From an uncultured Opitutaceae bacterium (GTDB lineage: Bacteria > Verrucomicrobiota > Verrucomicrobiia > Opitutales > Opitutaceae), in NCBI GenBank assembly GCA_903929355.1, contig CAIYUN010000057.1:1-64000 (forward strand): a DNA stretch of 64,000 nucleotides, in the 5' to 3' direction. Positions 15,535 through 24,763 of the stretch are shown in pieces. The notes under the pieces are model-generated. The model was given only the letters and a program-made list of their open reading frames with translations. It was not told the DNA's origin and ran no database searches. Made by a program: the position numbers and the translations under genes. The number at the start of each line of letters is the position of its first letter. The stretch's first letter is position 1.

Positions 15535-18405
15535 ATGAAAAAGATACTGCTCCCCCAATCGTCCCTCGTGTTGCTGGCGGCCCTGCTGGCTCTGGCCCTG
15601 CCTGCGGGTCGGCTCACCGCCCAGGTCAACACCGACGCCAAGATAGGTCTCATGACCGAAGCCATCCGCGCCAGCGACAAGGGCGATTTGGTCACGGCCA
15701 AGAAGGATTACGAGGCGCTCCTCGCACTCGACCCGTCCAACGCCGACGTGCAGCAGAAGCTCGCTGACGTGAACGCGAAGATCGCCGCGTCACCCGCCAT
15801 GGCGAAGAAGGTCGCCGCCGCCGACGCGAAGGCCGCAAGTGCCGCCGCCGCCAAGGCCAAGGCGGAGGCCGCCGCCGCCGCCAAGGCGGAGCAGGACCGC
15901 ATCAACCATCTCATTGCCGCCGCCCGGTCCCAGGGCCAGGCCGCCGCCGCCCAGGTTGCCGCCGACGGCAACATTGAAACCGCCGCCGCAACGCTCGACG
16001 CCGCGGTCGGAACGTTGAACGGCGTGGCCAGCGCCCAACCGCTGGTGGCCGACCTCCAAAGACAGAAGGCCGAGTTGCCGCTCGCCAAGGTCCAGTCGCA
16101 ACTGAGCCATGGCGACACCGTCGGGGCCAGGATCACCTTGGATGCCTACACCGCAGCCAATCCCGACAGCACCGCCGCGGCCGCGTCGAGTGCCGCCGTC
16201 AATTACGCCGAGCTTCATCCCGCAATCCCGCCGTTTGTGAAGACCAGTGGGGATTACCTCACCGACCAGAAGCGGATCGCCGGCCTGATCGCGGTTGGCC
16301 GCAGCCAGTACTTGGGTGGCAATCTCTCCGGGGCGGAGGGGACGTTTAAAGACGTGATTGGCATTGACCCCTATGACACGGAGGCCACGTATTTTCTGAG
16401 TAAGATTTCCGAGCAGATCGACCGGGCGGCGGTGCAGGCGCGGGAAGAGTACACCAAACGGATGATTACGGAAGTGGACGCGGGATTCGCCCCGCCCACC
16501 GTCGTGGGCAGCGCCAAGAGCACCCTCCATGTGGATGTGAAAGAGAGCCCGTTGCTCAAAAAACTCGACGCCATCATCCTGCCCGAGGTTAATTTCAACA
16601 ACTTGGAGATCGACAAGGTCGTGCAGGCGCTCGGACAGATGTCCGTGCAGTTTGACCAGACCGCCGAGGGGAACAAGGGCGTAAACATCGTCCTCAACGA
16701 GGAAACGCCCAAGACGACCGTCAAGATTCAGTTGCGCAACCTGTCGCTTTTCCGGGTACTGACGATTATCACCGAAAAGGTGGGCTACCAGTTTGACGTC
16801 AAGCAGGATGTGGTCGTGCTCAGCACCGGCGGCGGTGGTGGCGCGGGCGGTCCGAACCTGAACACGGAATACTTTCCGGTCACCAAGGCCACGGTTTCCC
16901 GGATCACCGGTGCCACTGGCGTGAGCAGCGCTGCGGCCTCCGACAGCGCAGCGGATCCATTTGCCGCGGCCACCCCCTCCACCACCGCAGCCGCCCCGGC
17001 GGCGCCCAGCGCCCCCTCCAGCTCAGGTGATGCGGCCTCGATCCAGGGCTTCTTCCAAAATGCCGGGGTGGATTTTAACGCGGTCAAGGGCTCGTCCATG
17101 GCCTACGATGGCTCGACGATCATTGTCACGCAGACCGCGAAGAACATCGACAAGATTCGCAACATCCTCGCCCGCTACAACGACATCAAGCAGGTCTCGA
17201 TCGAGACCAAGTTCATTGAGGTCCAGGAGGACAAATTGAGTGAGGTCGGGGTCAACTGGAATGTTGCCCGTCAAAACGGCCGCCAGACCGCTGGTACCAT
17301 CAACGGCAACGGCGGATCCAACAGCGTGCGCACCCTTTCGGATGCCGTCAGTAACACCGCCCCGTCGCAAACCGGGTCGATCACGATTCCTGGCACTCCC
17401 GGAATCCCGGCCACGGCGGCGGTCACCACCCCGGTCTTTAACTCGGTGACGGGTGCGGTGGTGGGCACCGCCACGCTGGCGCCTGCCTCTCCGGGCAGCC
17501 CTGGCACTCCTCAAACTGTTATTCCCACCACCCTCGCGGCCCCCGTCCTTCCCGGGCAGTCGAACCTTGCGACCGGTGCGACCTCGCTGATCAACGCATC
17601 CAAGCTCATTGGCACCTTTGAGGTTCAGGCGGTGGTGAACGCCCTCAACCAGTCGAGTGGCAGCGAGCTGCTCAGTTCGCCCTCGGTCACGGTCCTGTCA
17701 GGCAATCCGGCCAATATCACCGTGGCCCAGGAGCTCCGCTATCCGCAGTCGTTTGGCGACCCGCGCAGCACCGCCAGCAACGGCGGCGCCGTCAGCCTGA
17801 CGCCGGGCACCCCGCAGGAATTCACCACCCGCAATGTCGGCATCGAGCTGAAGGTCACCCCGACCGTCGAGGACGACGATTACAGCATCAGCCTTGACCT
17901 CAACCCGCGGGTCACCGAGTTCGATGGCTTTATTGAGTATGGTGGCCAGAGCGTCGCCATCGCCCCCGGCAGCTCGGCCAGCGTGTCCGTTATTTCAAGT
18001 CTGACCGGCGGGGGTAGCAGCGCCGGCCAGTCCACCGTGGTCACCGTGCCGTCCGGCTTCTTCCAGCCTGTCTTCTCCACCCGTGAGGTCACCACCAAGG
18101 TCACCATCTGGGACGGGGCCACCTTGGTCATGGGCGGTCTGACCCGCGAGGAGGTCAAGAAGGTCAGTGACTCGGTTCCGATTCTTGGAGATATCCCTCT
18201 GATTGGTAAACTGTTCCAGTCCAAGGGGGAGAGCGTCCAGAAGCGCAATCTGCTCATCTTCGTCACCGCCAATCTGGTCAGCCCCGGCGGCTCGCTCAAG
18301 AAGCAGGATCTCAACCATGTGCCGCGCGACTCGATGTATCAGGAGGGTGCCGTCGCGACCCCCGGTGGCGACGAGTCCCGCGTGCGGGCTCCGGCCAGCA
18401 AGTAA
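15535..18405 (+). CDS. Secretin, PilQ/GspD type (Amuc_1098-like)
   Basis: Outer-membrane secretin of 956 aa. After a signal peptide comes a TPR-like repeat (KKDYEALLALDPSNADVQ). A long Ala/Lys-rich coiled-coil stretch runs to about residue 220, with a second TPR-like unit around 260-290. Secretin N-domains follow (LEIDKVVQALGQMSVQF and IRNILARYNDIKQVSIE). The C-terminal secretin domain carries the hallmark VPILGDIPLIGKLF. It would form the outer-membrane gate of the pilus-like complex. No pilin, PilB or PilT gene is in the window, so the motor and fibre subunits must lie elsewhere. Confidence 0.92.
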   Translation: MKKILLPQSSLVLLAALLALALPAGRLTAQVNTDAKIGLMTEAIRASDKGDLVTAKKDYEALLALDPSNADVQQKLADVNAKIAASPAMAKKVAAADAKAASAAAAKAKAEAAAAAKAEQDRINHLIAAARSQGQAAAAQVAADGNIETAAATLDAAVGTLNGVASAQPLVADLQRQKAELPLAKVQSQLSHGDTVGARITLDAYTAANPDSTAAAASSAAVNYAELHPAIPPFVKTSGDYLTDQKRIAGLIAVGRSQYLGGNLSGAEGTFKDVIGIDPYDTEATYFLSKISEQIDRAAVQAREEYTKRMITEVDAGFAPPTVVGSAKSTLHVDVKESPLLKKLDAIILPEVNFNNLEIDKVVQALGQMSVQFDQTAEGNKGVNIVLNEETPKTTVKIQLRNLSLFRVLTIITEKVGYQFDVKQDVVVLSTGGGGGAGGPNLNTEYFPVTKATVSRITGATGVSSAAASDSAADPFAAATPSTTAAAPAAPSAPSSSGDAASIQGFFQNAGVDFNAVKGSSMAYDGSTIIVTQTAKNIDKIRNILARYNDIKQVSIETKFIEVQEDKLSEVGVNWNVARQNGRQTAGTINGNGGSNSVRTLSDAVSNTAPSQTGSITIPGTPGIPATAAVTTPVFNSVTGAVVGTATLAPASPGSPGTPQTVIPTTLAAPVLPGQSNLATGATSLINASKLIGTFEVQAVVNALNQSSGSELLSSPSVTVLSGNPANITVAQELRYPQSFGDPRSTASNGGAVSLTPGTPQEFTTRNVGIELKVTPTVEDDDYSISLDLNPRVTEFDGFIEYGGQSVAIAPGSSASVSVISSLTGGGSSAGQSTVVTVPSGFFQPVFSTREVTTKVTIWDGATLVMGGLTREEVKKVSDSVPILGDIPLIGKLFQSKGESVQKRNLLIFVTANLVSPGGSLKKQDLNHVPRDSMYQEGAVATPGGDESRVRAPASK

Positions 18406-18433
18406 TAGTTCCTCGGAGCAATCCAGCCTTTCG

Positions 18434-18469
18434 GCGCCGCCAACCTTCCGGGTTGGCGGCGCTTTTTTT
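18434..18469 (+). terminator. Rho-independent terminator after the secretin gene
   Basis: Perfect 12-bp stem GCGCCGCCAACC / GGTTGGCGGCGC with a 5-nt loop (TTCCG), followed by seven T residues. It ends the five-gene pilus-like operon. Confidence 0.93.
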
Positions 18470-18594
18470 GATCAATGGGATTATGTGTCGCCGGGCGGTT
18501 GGCGGGGTGACTGGGCTAACCTGTCCGCCTTCCACCAAAGCTTGGATCAGGGCAGCGAACCACAACCAACTGCTTCCCGTCGTCCCGCCGGACT

Positions 18595-20400
18595 TCATTC
18601 CTGAACCGGGGAGCGTGGTTGCAGGTATTCCCGCCACCCGCCAAAATTCGTGATGTCACTGGCTCCGGCCAGCGCGACGGGCTCACAGAGGAAGCCTTTG
18701 ACCTCCTCCCCGGTTTCCAGGGTGACGGTGCCGATGCACATGGGTGCGGGCACCCGGGCGACGAATCGGCCGAACGCCGCAGCGCCAAGCTCCCACACCT
18801 CGACCTGGATGGACGCGCCCTCCATCGCCACCCGCACCAAGCCCGGTTTCGGAGGGGTGGTATTGGCCAGGGCGTACAGGCGGTAGGTGGGAGCGGTCCG
18901 TCCGGTCCATCCCAGCCGGGCGCCGAGTGAGGTGAGTTGGTGGTTTAACGGCTGTCCGGACAAATGGGCGCCGACGACCGCCAGCCGCACCCGCTCGGCA
19001 CCGGGTCGGTCACTGGTGGGAGAGGGCGGGGGCAACGGGTGGCGCGTGGCGCCGAGCCGGCCTCCGACGTTGGCGTGCCAGCGTGTGCCGAGCTCGAGCA
19101 GGTTTTCCTCGTTCCAGGCGGGCGCGAGCAAGGTCACGCCCCAGGGCAGTCCGCCCGCCCGGAATCCTGCGGGCACGGCGAGCGCGCAGAGGTCGAGCAG
19201 GTTCACGAAATTGGTGTAGGTGCCGAGGCGGGAATTGAGCAGCACCGGCTCGGCGGCCACCTCGGCGAGGGTGTAGGGGCGCGGGATCGTCGGCAGGAGC
19301 AACGCATCCATTTTTTCCCACTCCGTGGCGGCGCGGCGGATGAGGACGGCCAGCTGGTGCAGACCATCAAACACCTCCGCCGCGCCCAGGTCGGCCCCGG
19401 CCTCCACAATCTGCCGCGTGACGGGCAGAAACGCGGCGGCGTGATGCTGGTGAAAAGCCCGCAGGCCGGACCAGCGCTCGGCCACCCACGGTCCCTGGTA
19501 GAGGAGCCGGGCGGTTTCGCGGAACGCCGCGAAGTCGATCGTGACCAGCCGCGCGCCGAGCGCGGCGACCCGGCCGAGCGACGTTTGGAAAAGGTGCTCC
19601 GCCTCGGCGTCACCAAAAAACTCCAGCTCTCCCGGGGCTGGCACGCCGATGCGGGGTTCCGCAGGAAAAAAGAGGGTCTCCGGACGCCGCCGGGAATACG
19701 GATCGGCCCCGTCGAACCCCTCCAGCAGGCGGCCGACAACGGCGGCATCGGCGCAGTTGAGGGCGAACACCGACACGCAGTCGAGCGAGCGGCACGCCGG
19801 AACGAGGCCGCGCGTGCTCCATGCGCCCCGGGTGGGCTTGAGCCCGACCAGATTATTCAACCCGGCAGGCACGCGGCCGGAGCCGGCGGTGTCGGTGCCG
19901 AGGGCGAAGGAGACGAGCCCCGCCGCGACGGCGACCGCGGAGCCGCTGCTCGACCCCCCCGGAATCATGTCCGGGCAAAACGGATTGCGCGGGGTGCCAT
20001 GGGGCGAACGCACGTCGACGAGGCCGGTGGCGAACTGATCGAGATTGGTCTTGCCGATGGGGATGGCGCCGGCATCGAGCAGGCGTTGCACCACGGGCGC
20101 GGACTCGGCGGGCGAGCAGGCGAACTCCGGACACGCGGCGGTTGTGGGCGTGCCGGCCAGGTCAAGGTTGTCCTTGATCGCGAAGGGAATGCCATAAAGC
20201 GGCTGGGTGGCGCGTTCACGGGACTCAACGCGGCGGGCGTGGGCGAGCAACTCCGCGGGGGAAAGCCGGTGGATCCAGACCGCCGGATCAGCCTGGACCT
20301 CAAGGCGACGGCCAATCTCGCCCATGAGGCGGGTGGGCGTGAGCGTGCCGGCCGCGTAAGCGTCGCGGAGTGAGGCGAGATCGAGAGAGAGCGGAGCCAT
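18595..20400 (-). CDS. atzF: Allophanate hydrolase
   Basis: Amidase-signature enzyme of 601 aa that splits allophanate to ammonia and CO2. The catalytic triad is visible: lysine in FAIKDN, the cis-serine in GGSSSGSAVAVA and the nucleophile serine in GTDTAGSGR. The C-terminal 130 residues (VGAHLSGQPLNHQL through NFGGWREYL) form the second domain specific to AtzF/DUR1,2-type allophanate hydrolases. No urea carboxylase, urease or triazine gene adjoins it, so its substrate source is unknown. It faces the secretin terminator convergently. Confidence 0.9.
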   Translation of the reverse strand: MAPLSLDLASLRDAYAAGTLTPTRLMGEIGRRLEVQADPAVWIHRLSPAELLAHARRVESRERATQPLYGIPFAIKDNLDLAGTPTTAACPEFACSPAESAPVVQRLLDAGAIPIGKTNLDQFATGLVDVRSPHGTPRNPFCPDMIPGGSSSGSAVAVAAGLVSFALGTDTAGSGRVPAGLNNLVGLKPTRGAWSTRGLVPACRSLDCVSVFALNCADAAVVGRLLEGFDGADPYSRRRPETLFFPAEPRIGVPAPGELEFFGDAEAEHLFQTSLGRVAALGARLVTIDFAAFRETARLLYQGPWVAERWSGLRAFHQHHAAAFLPVTRQIVEAGADLGAAEVFDGLHQLAVLIRRAATEWEKMDALLLPTIPRPYTLAEVAAEPVLLNSRLGTYTNFVNLLDLCALAVPAGFRAGGLPWGVTLLAPAWNEENLLELGTRWHANVGGRLGATRHPLPPPSPTSDRPGAERVRLAVVGAHLSGQPLNHQLTSLGARLGWTGRTAPTYRLYALANTTPPKPGLVRVAMEGASIQVEVWELGAAAFGRFVARVPAPMCIGTVTLETGEEVKGFLCEPVALAGASDITNFGGWREYLQPRSPVQE

Positions 20401-20438
20401 GCTTCAACCTAAATTTGGTAATCGGATTTTACCACGGT

Positions 20439-20621
20439 TTACCCGCCATAGGCGGCGCCAGACTGATCCAGCATTGGGCGACGTTGCATTTCCCGGCGCT
20501 CCCAGCCGCGGATGGCCGCAAACAACCCGCCGGAGGAGGTCACGCCGCACAGGAGGGCGGCGACGACCGGCCAGCACCGGCGCAGCGGGCCGGGACGGAG
20601 GAGGGTGCGCAAGGATGGCAT
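20439..20621 (-). CDS. Possible small membrane protein
   Basis: Weak candidate of 60 aa in the 290-bp gap between ybeY and atzF. Taking ATG 20621, it begins MPSLRTLLRPGPLRR and has one hydrophobic stretch (CWPVVAALLCGVTSSGGLFAA), then a charged tail. No ribosome site is evident and I do not recognise it. It could be a chance ORF in GC-rich DNA; conservation in relatives would decide. Confidence 0.3.
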   Translation of the reverse strand: MPSLRTLLRPGPLRRCWPVVAALLCGVTSSGGLFAAIRGWERREMQRRPMLDQSGAAYGG

Positions 20622-20690
20622 GGGGGGCCGCCCAGCACGGCGGCAGCCCCATGGGCATAGCACACAACGTGCCTTGCCGGGTGTCCGGGC

Positions 20691-21284
20691 TCAGAACCCG
20701 CCTCCGGCCCGCCTTTTTCCTTCCCGGGACCCCAGGGTGAATCGCGGCAGGGTGTCCGTGTCGCGGAGCAGGCGCATGGCCCGGGCTTCAGCGGCGCGCA
20801 TCCGGCGTTTGGGCCCGGGGGCGAGGTCGTCGTGGCCGGCGAGATGCAGCCACCCATGCACGAGGTAGAGCGTGAGTTCGGTGCTGAGCTTGTCCCCGGT
20901 GACCGGAGCGGCGCCCGGTTGGCGGAGGGCGGCGTCAACGGAGAGGCAGATCTCACCGGCGAGACCATGGGCCGGGTCGCCGGCAAAGGTGATCACGTCG
21001 GTCGGGGTTGGGTCGTCGAGAAAATCCGCATGCAGCCTGGCCAGGGCGGTGTCGGTGAGAAACGCGAGGGAAAGCTCGTGGCCAAAAGGCCGGAGCGCGG
21101 CGGGCTGAAGGCTGAAAGCGGCGAGATGGGTGTCGAGGGTGTGGATGGCCCGGGCGATGGCCCGCCGGTCGAGGCGCAGGCCCGGGTAGGCGTGGTGGAT
21201 GGTGACTGGGCGCCCGGGCCGGGGGCTTGGCGGCGCGGTGGCGGCGCGCGGCGGCGGCCTGATCTTTCGCTTGGTCTTGCGCAT
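20691..21284 (-). CDS. ybeY: Endoribonuclease YbeY (rRNA maturation factor)
   Basis: Zinc-dependent endoribonuclease involved in 16S rRNA 3'-end maturation and ribosome quality control. The metal site is LVHGWLHLAGHDD near residue 140, matching HGxLHLxGxD of the family, and TPTDVITFAG is typical. An N-terminal basic/proline-rich extension of about 25 residues and a basic tail make it 197 aa, longer than usual. Codons for FSLQPAAL contain CTTTCAGCCTTCAGCC, the same words as an intergenic repeat family. It is the last gene of the HIT-phoH-pgpH-ybeY run. Confidence 0.92.
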   Translation of the reverse strand: MRKTKRKIRPPPRAATAPPSPRPGRPVTIHHAYPGLRLDRRAIARAIHTLDTHLAAFSLQPAALRPFGHELSLAFLTDTALARLHADFLDDPTPTDVITFAGDPAHGLAGEICLSVDAALRQPGAAPVTGDKLSTELTLYLVHGWLHLAGHDDLAPGPKRRMRAAEARAMRLLRDTDTLPRFTLGSREGKRRAGGGF

Positions 21285-21292
21285 GCTGGTTT

Positions 21293-23704
21293 TCAGCCTT
21301 CCGCCTCCCGCCCTTCCGCCTTTCCGGCCCCCGCCTCGGCGGCCGGATACTCCACCCGGGTGTGCGTCATGTTGAGCAGGGTGCGGGCGAAGCTTTCCTT
21401 GATGCGGCTGAGTTCCTCAAACGTCAGGGTGGCCTCGTCGAGCTGCAGCTCGTCCGTCCGGTCCCGGACGATACGCGTGATGAGGTCGGCGAGACGCTCG
21501 GGGGACACGTCGCGCAGCGACCGCGAGGCGGCCTCGACCCCGTCGGCGAGGTGGATGATCGCGCTTTCCTTGAAACGCGGGCGGGGACCGTCGTAACGGA
21601 AGTCCGCGTGGTCCACGAGCGGGTTGGTCGTCTGCTCCCGGGCGAAGCCCATGGTGGTGCCGACCGTGCGCGCGCCGGCCCCCACGGGCAGCGGCGAGCG
21701 GGTCTGCTCCACCGCGCGTTGGTAGAAGAAGCGGACGAGCGTGGTTCCGTGGTGCTGGCGGATCACGTCCACCACCGCCCGCGGGAGCTTGTGCTTGAGC
21801 GCGAGCCTGACGCCGTACTCCACGTGGTCCTTGATGATCTCGGCCGACCGGGCCGGGGGCAGGCGGTCATGGGGGTTGACGCCGGCGCGCTGGTTTTCGC
21901 CGAAGTATTCCGGGCGCGCGGTCTTGCCGATGTCGTGATAGAGGGCGCAGACGCGGGCGAGCAGCGGGTTGGCGCCGGTGGCGGCGGCGGCGTGCTCGGC
22001 GAGCTGCGCGACCATGAGCGAGTGATGGTAGGTGCCGGGGGCCTGCAGCTGCATGAGCCGCAGGAGGGGATGGTTGTAATCGGTGAGCTCGAGGAGGGTG
22101 ATGTCGGTGGTGCGCTTGAACAGGCCCTCGAGCACGGGCAGCAGCCACAGCACGATGCCACCGGTGATCAGCCCGGTGCCCAGGCCGGTCGCCATGTGCT
22201 TGAGCACGATGAGCGGGTCGCCCTGGTCCACCACCCCAAGAAAGAGGGCAAAGACGGCGACGGTGAAACCGCCGAGGGCGGAGGCGCGGAGCACGCCCGC
22301 CCGGCGGCTCGTGCCCCGGCTGAAGTAAATGGCGACCATGGAGCCGAGAAAGGTGAGCACGAGGAGGTCGAGCCGGTTCCCGTAGATCACGCTGGTGAAG
22401 ATGGAGATAAGCAGCGCCATGAAGCTGGCCGTGCCGACATCAATCAGGATGGCGATGAGCAGCGGGGCGATGGCGGTGGGCGCGAGATAGGGCAGCAGCG
22501 AGGCGGAGTCGGGGTCGTTGACAAAAAACGGCAGGCCGGTGAGCGCGTAGCTGAGACGCACCAGGACGAGGTTGAAGACGACCACCAGGGCGAGCAGGGC
22601 GAGGCGGCCGTTGCTGTGCAGCGTGGCCCGGTCCTCGAGCCGGATGAAGATGGCGCCAGCCATCACGGTCGCGAGCACGAGCAGCACGCGGTAGAAAATC
22701 TCGAGCGCGTTGTTAAACTCGGCGTCGCCGTGCGCGAGCAGATACTGGCGGTGGGCGTTGAGCATCTCGATCTGCTCCGGCATGACGCGCGTGCCCGGCT
22801 CGATGATGGTCTCGCCGCGGGCGACGTGCACCGACACGGGCTTGAGCGATTTGAGCGCGTCGGCCTGCTGCTGCCGGGTGGCGGCGGGGTCGTAGTTGAG
22901 GTTGGGGGCGACCCCGTTGCTGAAAAACCCGTAGAGCGCGAGGGCGAGGTCGCGGGGGGTGTCCTTGTCGGCCAGCATCACGCGCAGGTTGGCGAGGGCG
23001 TCGGACTTGGCGCGGACGCTGAGGGCGGCCACGGTGCCGTCGGGCCGGACCACCTGGAGGACGGCGAGCTGCCGGGCGTCGCTGGCGGCGGCAAACGCGC
23101 CGTCGTCCGACACCCCCGCCGCGTCCAGGCCGCCGAGGAGTGCGAACGCGTTGTCGAACCACACGCGGCGGGCGGCGGCATCACCGGCCGCGAGGATGGT
23201 TTCGACATCCCGGACACTGGCCCGGTAGGGCCCCCGGGCGTTGAACGACGTCACGAGGTCGGCCAGGTCGGCCGAGCGGTTCCCGGCGAAGCGGAGGCCG
23301 GGGCGGTGGATTTGCTCAAATCGCTCCAGGTCGGCGCACAGACCGTTGGCCGCCGCCTCGAACCGGATCAGCTCGGCGGGGTCGAGCCGGTACACCGGTG
23401 GCACGCGCTGGCTGAGTTGCTCGCGGGCCCGGCTGGTCTTTTCCGCGCTCTCATAGGTGAACGGCGCGCTGGCCACCACCCGCACGGTGGCGAGCTGGTT
23501 GGGCAGCACCGGCAGGTTGGCGGTCGTGACCCCCACGAAGCTGATGAGCACGACGGCGGCCACGGTCGCCGCAAAGATCAGTGATGCCACCAGACGGCTG
23601 GACTCGAAAAACTCCTGCGTGCCCGCGCCGGGTGGACCGAAGAGGAGCTTGAGCTGTTGGCGGAGCGAGCCGAGGAGGAGCTTGAGCTGCTGGCGGAGTG
23701 ACAT
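21293..23704 (-). CDS. pgpH: PgpH-type membrane HD phosphodiesterase
   Basis: A 803-aa 7TMR-HD protein, in other bacteria a cyclic-di-AMP phosphodiesterase. One N-terminal helix (LIFAATVAAVVLISFVG) is followed by a large extracytoplasmic region, about seven membrane helices between residues 335 and 530, and a cytoplasmic HD domain with TYHHSLMVAQLAEH and LYHDIGKT. The very N-terminus is a duplicated 11-residue unit (SLRQQLKLLLG / SLRQQLKLLFG). The last 20 residues (EAGAGKAEGREAEG) are encoded by repeat-like GGCGGAAGGGCGGGAGGCGGAAGG sequence. It sits between phoH and ybeY, the usual arrangement. Substrate is inferred from the family. Confidence 0.9.
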   Translation of the reverse strand: MSLRQQLKLLLGSLRQQLKLLFGPPGAGTQEFFESSRLVASLIFAATVAAVVLISFVGVTTANLPVLPNQLATVRVVASAPFTYESAEKTSRAREQLSQRVPPVYRLDPAELIRFEAAANGLCADLERFEQIHRPGLRFAGNRSADLADLVTSFNARGPYRASVRDVETILAAGDAAARRVWFDNAFALLGGLDAAGVSDDGAFAAASDARQLAVLQVVRPDGTVAALSVRAKSDALANLRVMLADKDTPRDLALALYGFFSNGVAPNLNYDPAATRQQQADALKSLKPVSVHVARGETIIEPGTRVMPEQIEMLNAHRQYLLAHGDAEFNNALEIFYRVLLVLATVMAGAIFIRLEDRATLHSNGRLALLALVVVFNLVLVRLSYALTGLPFFVNDPDSASLLPYLAPTAIAPLLIAILIDVGTASFMALLISIFTSVIYGNRLDLLVLTFLGSMVAIYFSRGTSRRAGVLRASALGGFTVAVFALFLGVVDQGDPLIVLKHMATGLGTGLITGGIVLWLLPVLEGLFKRTTDITLLELTDYNHPLLRLMQLQAPGTYHHSLMVAQLAEHAAAATGANPLLARVCALYHDIGKTARPEYFGENQRAGVNPHDRLPPARSAEIIKDHVEYGVRLALKHKLPRAVVDVIRQHHGTTLVRFFYQRAVEQTRSPLPVGAGARTVGTTMGFAREQTTNPLVDHADFRYDGPRPRFKESAIIHLADGVEAASRSLRDVSPERLADLITRIVRDRTDELQLDEATLTFEELSRIKESFARTLLNMTHTRVEYPAAEAGAGKAEGREAEG

Positions 23705-23731
23705 GGGGGATGGGTTGGCAGGGGCAACGCC

Positions 23732-24763
23732 TCAGGCCTGGGTCGTCGGCGGGGTGCCGGCGGCTGCGCTGGCCGGGCGCTTTTCCTCCATCGCGTTGTT
23801 GCCGGGGGTGCCGTTTTTCCGGTGCTCGTCGTAGGCGGCGATGATGCGTTGCACCAGCGGGTGCCGGACGACGTCGGCCGGGCCGAACTGGTGGAACGCG
23901 ATACCCTCCACGCCGGCGAGAATTCGGCTCGCCTCGACCAGGCCGGAGGTCCGGGCGCGCGGCAGGTCAATCTGGGTGATGTCGCCGGTGATGACCATGC
24001 GCGAGTCCTCGCCCAGCCGGGTCAGGAACATCATCATTTGCTCCGGAGTCGTGTTCTGCGCCTCGTCGAGGATCACGAAGGCGTGCGCGAGCGTGCGACC
24101 GCGCATGTAGGCGAGCGGGGCGATCTCCAGCAGGTTTTTCTCGGTGAGGCGGGCGAGTTCGGCGGCGTCGGTCATGTCGTGGAGCGCGTCGTAAAGCGGG
24201 CGGAGATAGGGGAGGATCTTCTCGCGCAGGTCGCCGGGCAGAAACCCCAGCGTTTCACCCGCCTCGACCGCCGGCCGGGCCAGGATGATGCGCTGCACCG
24301 TGCCGGCATGGAGCGCCGCCACGGCCTGTGCCACCGCCAGGTAGGTCTTCCCCGTGCCCGCGGGGCCGATGCCAAAGGTGATCGCGTGGTCTGCCATCGC
24401 GCGCAGGTAGTTCTTTTGCCCGAGGGTTTTGGGGACAATGCGGCGCTTGGGCGTCGCGACCACGAGCGGCTCGTGGCAGAGCGCTTGCAACTGCTCCGCC
24501 CCGCCGCCGGCCACGGCGTCCGTGAAGCGGTGGAAGTCTGCGCTGCCGACGGCGAGGCCCTGGCCGCGGGCGTCGTCGAGGAAGCCAAAGAGCTGCGCGG
24601 CGCGCGCCACGGCGGCGGCGGGTCCCTCCAGCCGCAGCCAGTCCTCCCGCGTGACGAGTTTCACCCCGAGCCGCTGTTCGGCAAAGGCGAGGTTTTCCTC
24701 CCGGCCCGCGTAGAGCTGGTGCAGGTGCCGCGGACTGGGAAAGTGGAGGGTCTTGGATGCCAA
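23732..24763 (-). CDS. phoH: PhoH-like ATPase (YbeZ)
   Basis: P-loop ATPase, often paired with YbeY in RNA metabolism. Walker A is GIGPAGTGKT and Walker B is FVILDEAQNTTPEQ, with an N-terminal KH-like segment. The ORF track runs to 25372, but that upstream part overlaps the HIT gene out of frame. The likely start is TTG 24763 (ASKTLHFPSP), giving 343 aa. The codons just upstream are a GCGGACTGCGGATTGCGG repeat, so the native start may have been altered by it. A Pro/Ala-rich tail ends the protein, 27 bp before pgpH. Confidence 0.92.
   Translation of the reverse strand: MASKTLHFPSPRHLHQLYAGREENLAFAEQRLGVKLVTREDWLRLEGPAAAVARAAQLFGFLDDARGQGLAVGSADFHRFTDAVAGGGAEQLQALCHEPLVVATPKRRIVPKTLGQKNYLRAMADHAITFGIGPAGTGKTYLAVAQAVAALHAGTVQRIILARPAVEAGETLGFLPGDLREKILPYLRPLYDALHDMTDAAELARLTEKNLLEIAPLAYMRGRTLAHAFVILDEAQNTTPEQMMMFLTRLGEDSRMVITGDITQIDLPRARTSGLVEASRILAGVEGIAFHQFGPADVVRHPLVQRIIAAYDEHRKNGTPGNNAMEEKRPASAAAGTPPTTQA

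Noticed and set aside
21362-23584. 740-aa plus-strand ORF
   Set aside because: Antisense shadow of pgpH in GC-rich DNA; no recognisable motifs and His/Glu/Gly-rich composition.
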